DNA from: Bacteroidia bacterium
GTDB taxonomy: Bacteria; Bacteroidota; Bacteroidia; B-17B0; Aurantibacillaceae
DNA length: 6,270 bases
Direction: 5' to 3'
Assembly (NCBI GenBank): GCA_014379485.1
Contig: JACMLS010000479.1
Location: forward strand, 1 to 6,270
Position numbers and translations under genes: made by a program. Position 1 is the first letter of the stretch. Every line of letters starts with the position of its first letter. Shown here piece by piece: positions 5,678-6,270 of this stretch. The notes under the pieces are model-generated. The model had not been told where the DNA came from. It did no database searches and was given only the letters and a program-made list of their open reading frames with translations.

Positions 5678-5711
5678 AATTCATGAACAGCACGTTTCAA
5701 TTCACGAACAG
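5678..5711 (-). promoter_or_regulatory. Candidate LytTR binding site: two 13-bp direct repeats with 21-bp period
   Basis: On the minus strand, CTGTTCGTGAATT (5711-5699) and CTGTTCATGAATT (5690-5678) differ at one base and start exactly 21 bp apart, two turns of the helix. LytTR domains are known to bind two imperfect 9-bp direct repeats ([TA][AC][CA]GTTN[AG][TG]) separated by 12-13 bp. GCTGTTCGT and GCTGTTCAT match the GTTN[AG][TG] core with a 12-bp gap. The site begins three bases after the stop codon of a LytTR regulator gene and 60 bp before the ATG of the LamG gene. Confidence 0.6.
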
Positions 5712-5713
5712 CC

Positions 5714-6270
5714 TTAAACAGAAAGCCGCAGCTCCTTTAATAAGGCTTCAAAATCCTGTTTGCGTTCGCGCGAAAGGGAAACGGAGGCCTGATTGTCCAT
5801 CAGAATCTCGTTTTCTCCGCGAATGTATTTTTTAATGAAATTGATGTTGATGAGATGTGAGCGATGCGGGCGAAAAAACCCGGGGCGATTGATAAGAATG
5901 TCTTCAAAGAATTTCAATTTCTTGCTCACTAAAATTTTAGAACCGTTTTTTAAGAATACGGTGGTATAAGCGCCGTCTGCCTCTAATAAAACAATATCTG
6001 TTATTTCTATAAATAACAAACCATCGCTCATAGGCAGCGCAATTTTTTTTATCTCATCACCTGTGTAGGTTTCTTTTAGTAACTCAAGCCTTTGCTGCAA
6101 AGAATTCCTGAATTTTTTCTCCTTTACTTTTTCTACCGCTTTTTGGAGTGCCCCTATCTCAACGGGTTTTAAAATATAATCAATAGCCGAAACTTCAAAT
6201 GCACGAATGGCAAATTCACTGTATGCTGTTACAAATACAATTTCAAAATCAATTTCTCTGAAAAAATTCA
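5714..6270 (-). CDS. LytTR-family two-component response regulator (5' end missing)
   Basis: The frame is open from the right edge to the TAA at 5716-5714, showing 184 residues. A TTG at 6100 is not the start: the in-frame sequence above it is clear protein homology. Visible residues 1-50 are the C-terminal half of a CheY-like receiver domain: 'EIVFVTAYSEFAIRAF' with the conserved Thr14, and 'AIDYILKP' with the conserved Lys34-Pro35. The phosphate-accepting Asp is off the window. Residues about 76-181 form a LytTR DNA-binding domain: 'DIVLLEADGAYTTVFL', 'LVSKKLKFFEDIL', 'FFRPHRSHLININFIKKYIRG' (HRS at 135-137) and 'VSLSRERKQDF'. Family members are about 240-250 residues, so some 60 are missing. 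These regulators are phosphorylated by a sensor histidine kinase, often encoded next door, and then activate promoters by binding direct repeats. Matching repeats lie just downstream of this gene and again before the second LamG gene, so those are likely targets (inference). Confidence 0.95.
   Translation of the reverse strand, partial: NFFREIDFEIVFVTAYSEFAIRAFEVSAIDYILKPVEIGALQKAVEKVKEKKFRNSLQQRLELLKETYTGDEIKKIALPMSDGLLFIEITDIVLLEADGAYTTVFLKNGSKILVSKKLKFFEDILINRPGFFRPHRSHLININFIKKYIRGENEILMDNQASVSLSRERKQDFEALLKELRLSV

Noticed and set aside
5714..6100. A stand-alone 128-residue LytTR protein starting at TTG 6100
   Set aside because: The frame continues upstream with recognisable receiver-domain sequence (VTAY and LKP motifs), so this is the end of a full response regulator.

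Overview
The window looks like Bacteroidota DNA. It is AT-rich, and two proteins end in a type IX secretion (T9SS) type A sorting domain. Two others start with Bacteroidota-style lipoprotein signals (SFFSC-KKD and LLASC-AQ). Start codons lack Shine-Dalgarno sequences and sit behind A/T-rich leaders, and a LytTR-family response regulator is present. The genus cannot be fixed from sequence alone. All six genes lie on the minus strand, so transcription runs from high to low coordinates; I found no credible plus-strand gene.

In order of transcription: (1) 6270-5714, the C-terminal part of a LytTR response regulator cut by the window edge. (2) 5618-4677 and (3) 4536-3580, two paralogous secreted proteins with a signal peptide, a LamG/concanavalin-like domain and a T9SS sorting domain, each followed by a strong intrinsic terminator. 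(4) 3447-2788, a small exported protein of unknown function with a cysteine-rich C-terminal half. (5) 2731-971, a large lipoprotein built from carboxypeptidase-regulatory-like beta domains. (6) 833-1, another lipoprotein with one such domain, running off the left edge. Every gap between genes is shorter than 150 bases.

The most interesting part is the control region shared by the two LamG genes. Each promoter has (a) copies of a TTCRTGAA-type motif in a 21-bp direct-repeat arrangement, which is the geometry known for LytTR DNA-binding domains, with the LytTR gene itself directly upstream. Each also has (b) a long inverted repeat with exactly 18 bp between its arms, centred on a shared CATTTTTG and ending 4-5 bases before the ATG. 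One arm position differs between the genes with a compensating change on the other side. The repeats upstream of the 5618 gene begin three bases after the regulator's stop codon. My inference is a small regulon: a two-component LytTR regulator switching a pair of T9SS-exported LamG surface proteins, with a second layer of control (operator or RNA hairpin) at the inverted repeat.

The two LamG genes also share a nearly identical 205-bp block encoding most of the sorting domain, flanked by far more diverged sequence. This looks like gene conversion or a recently copied secretion tag. The downstream genes (hypothetical protein and two lipoproteins) lack these promoter elements and are probably separate, envelope-related units.
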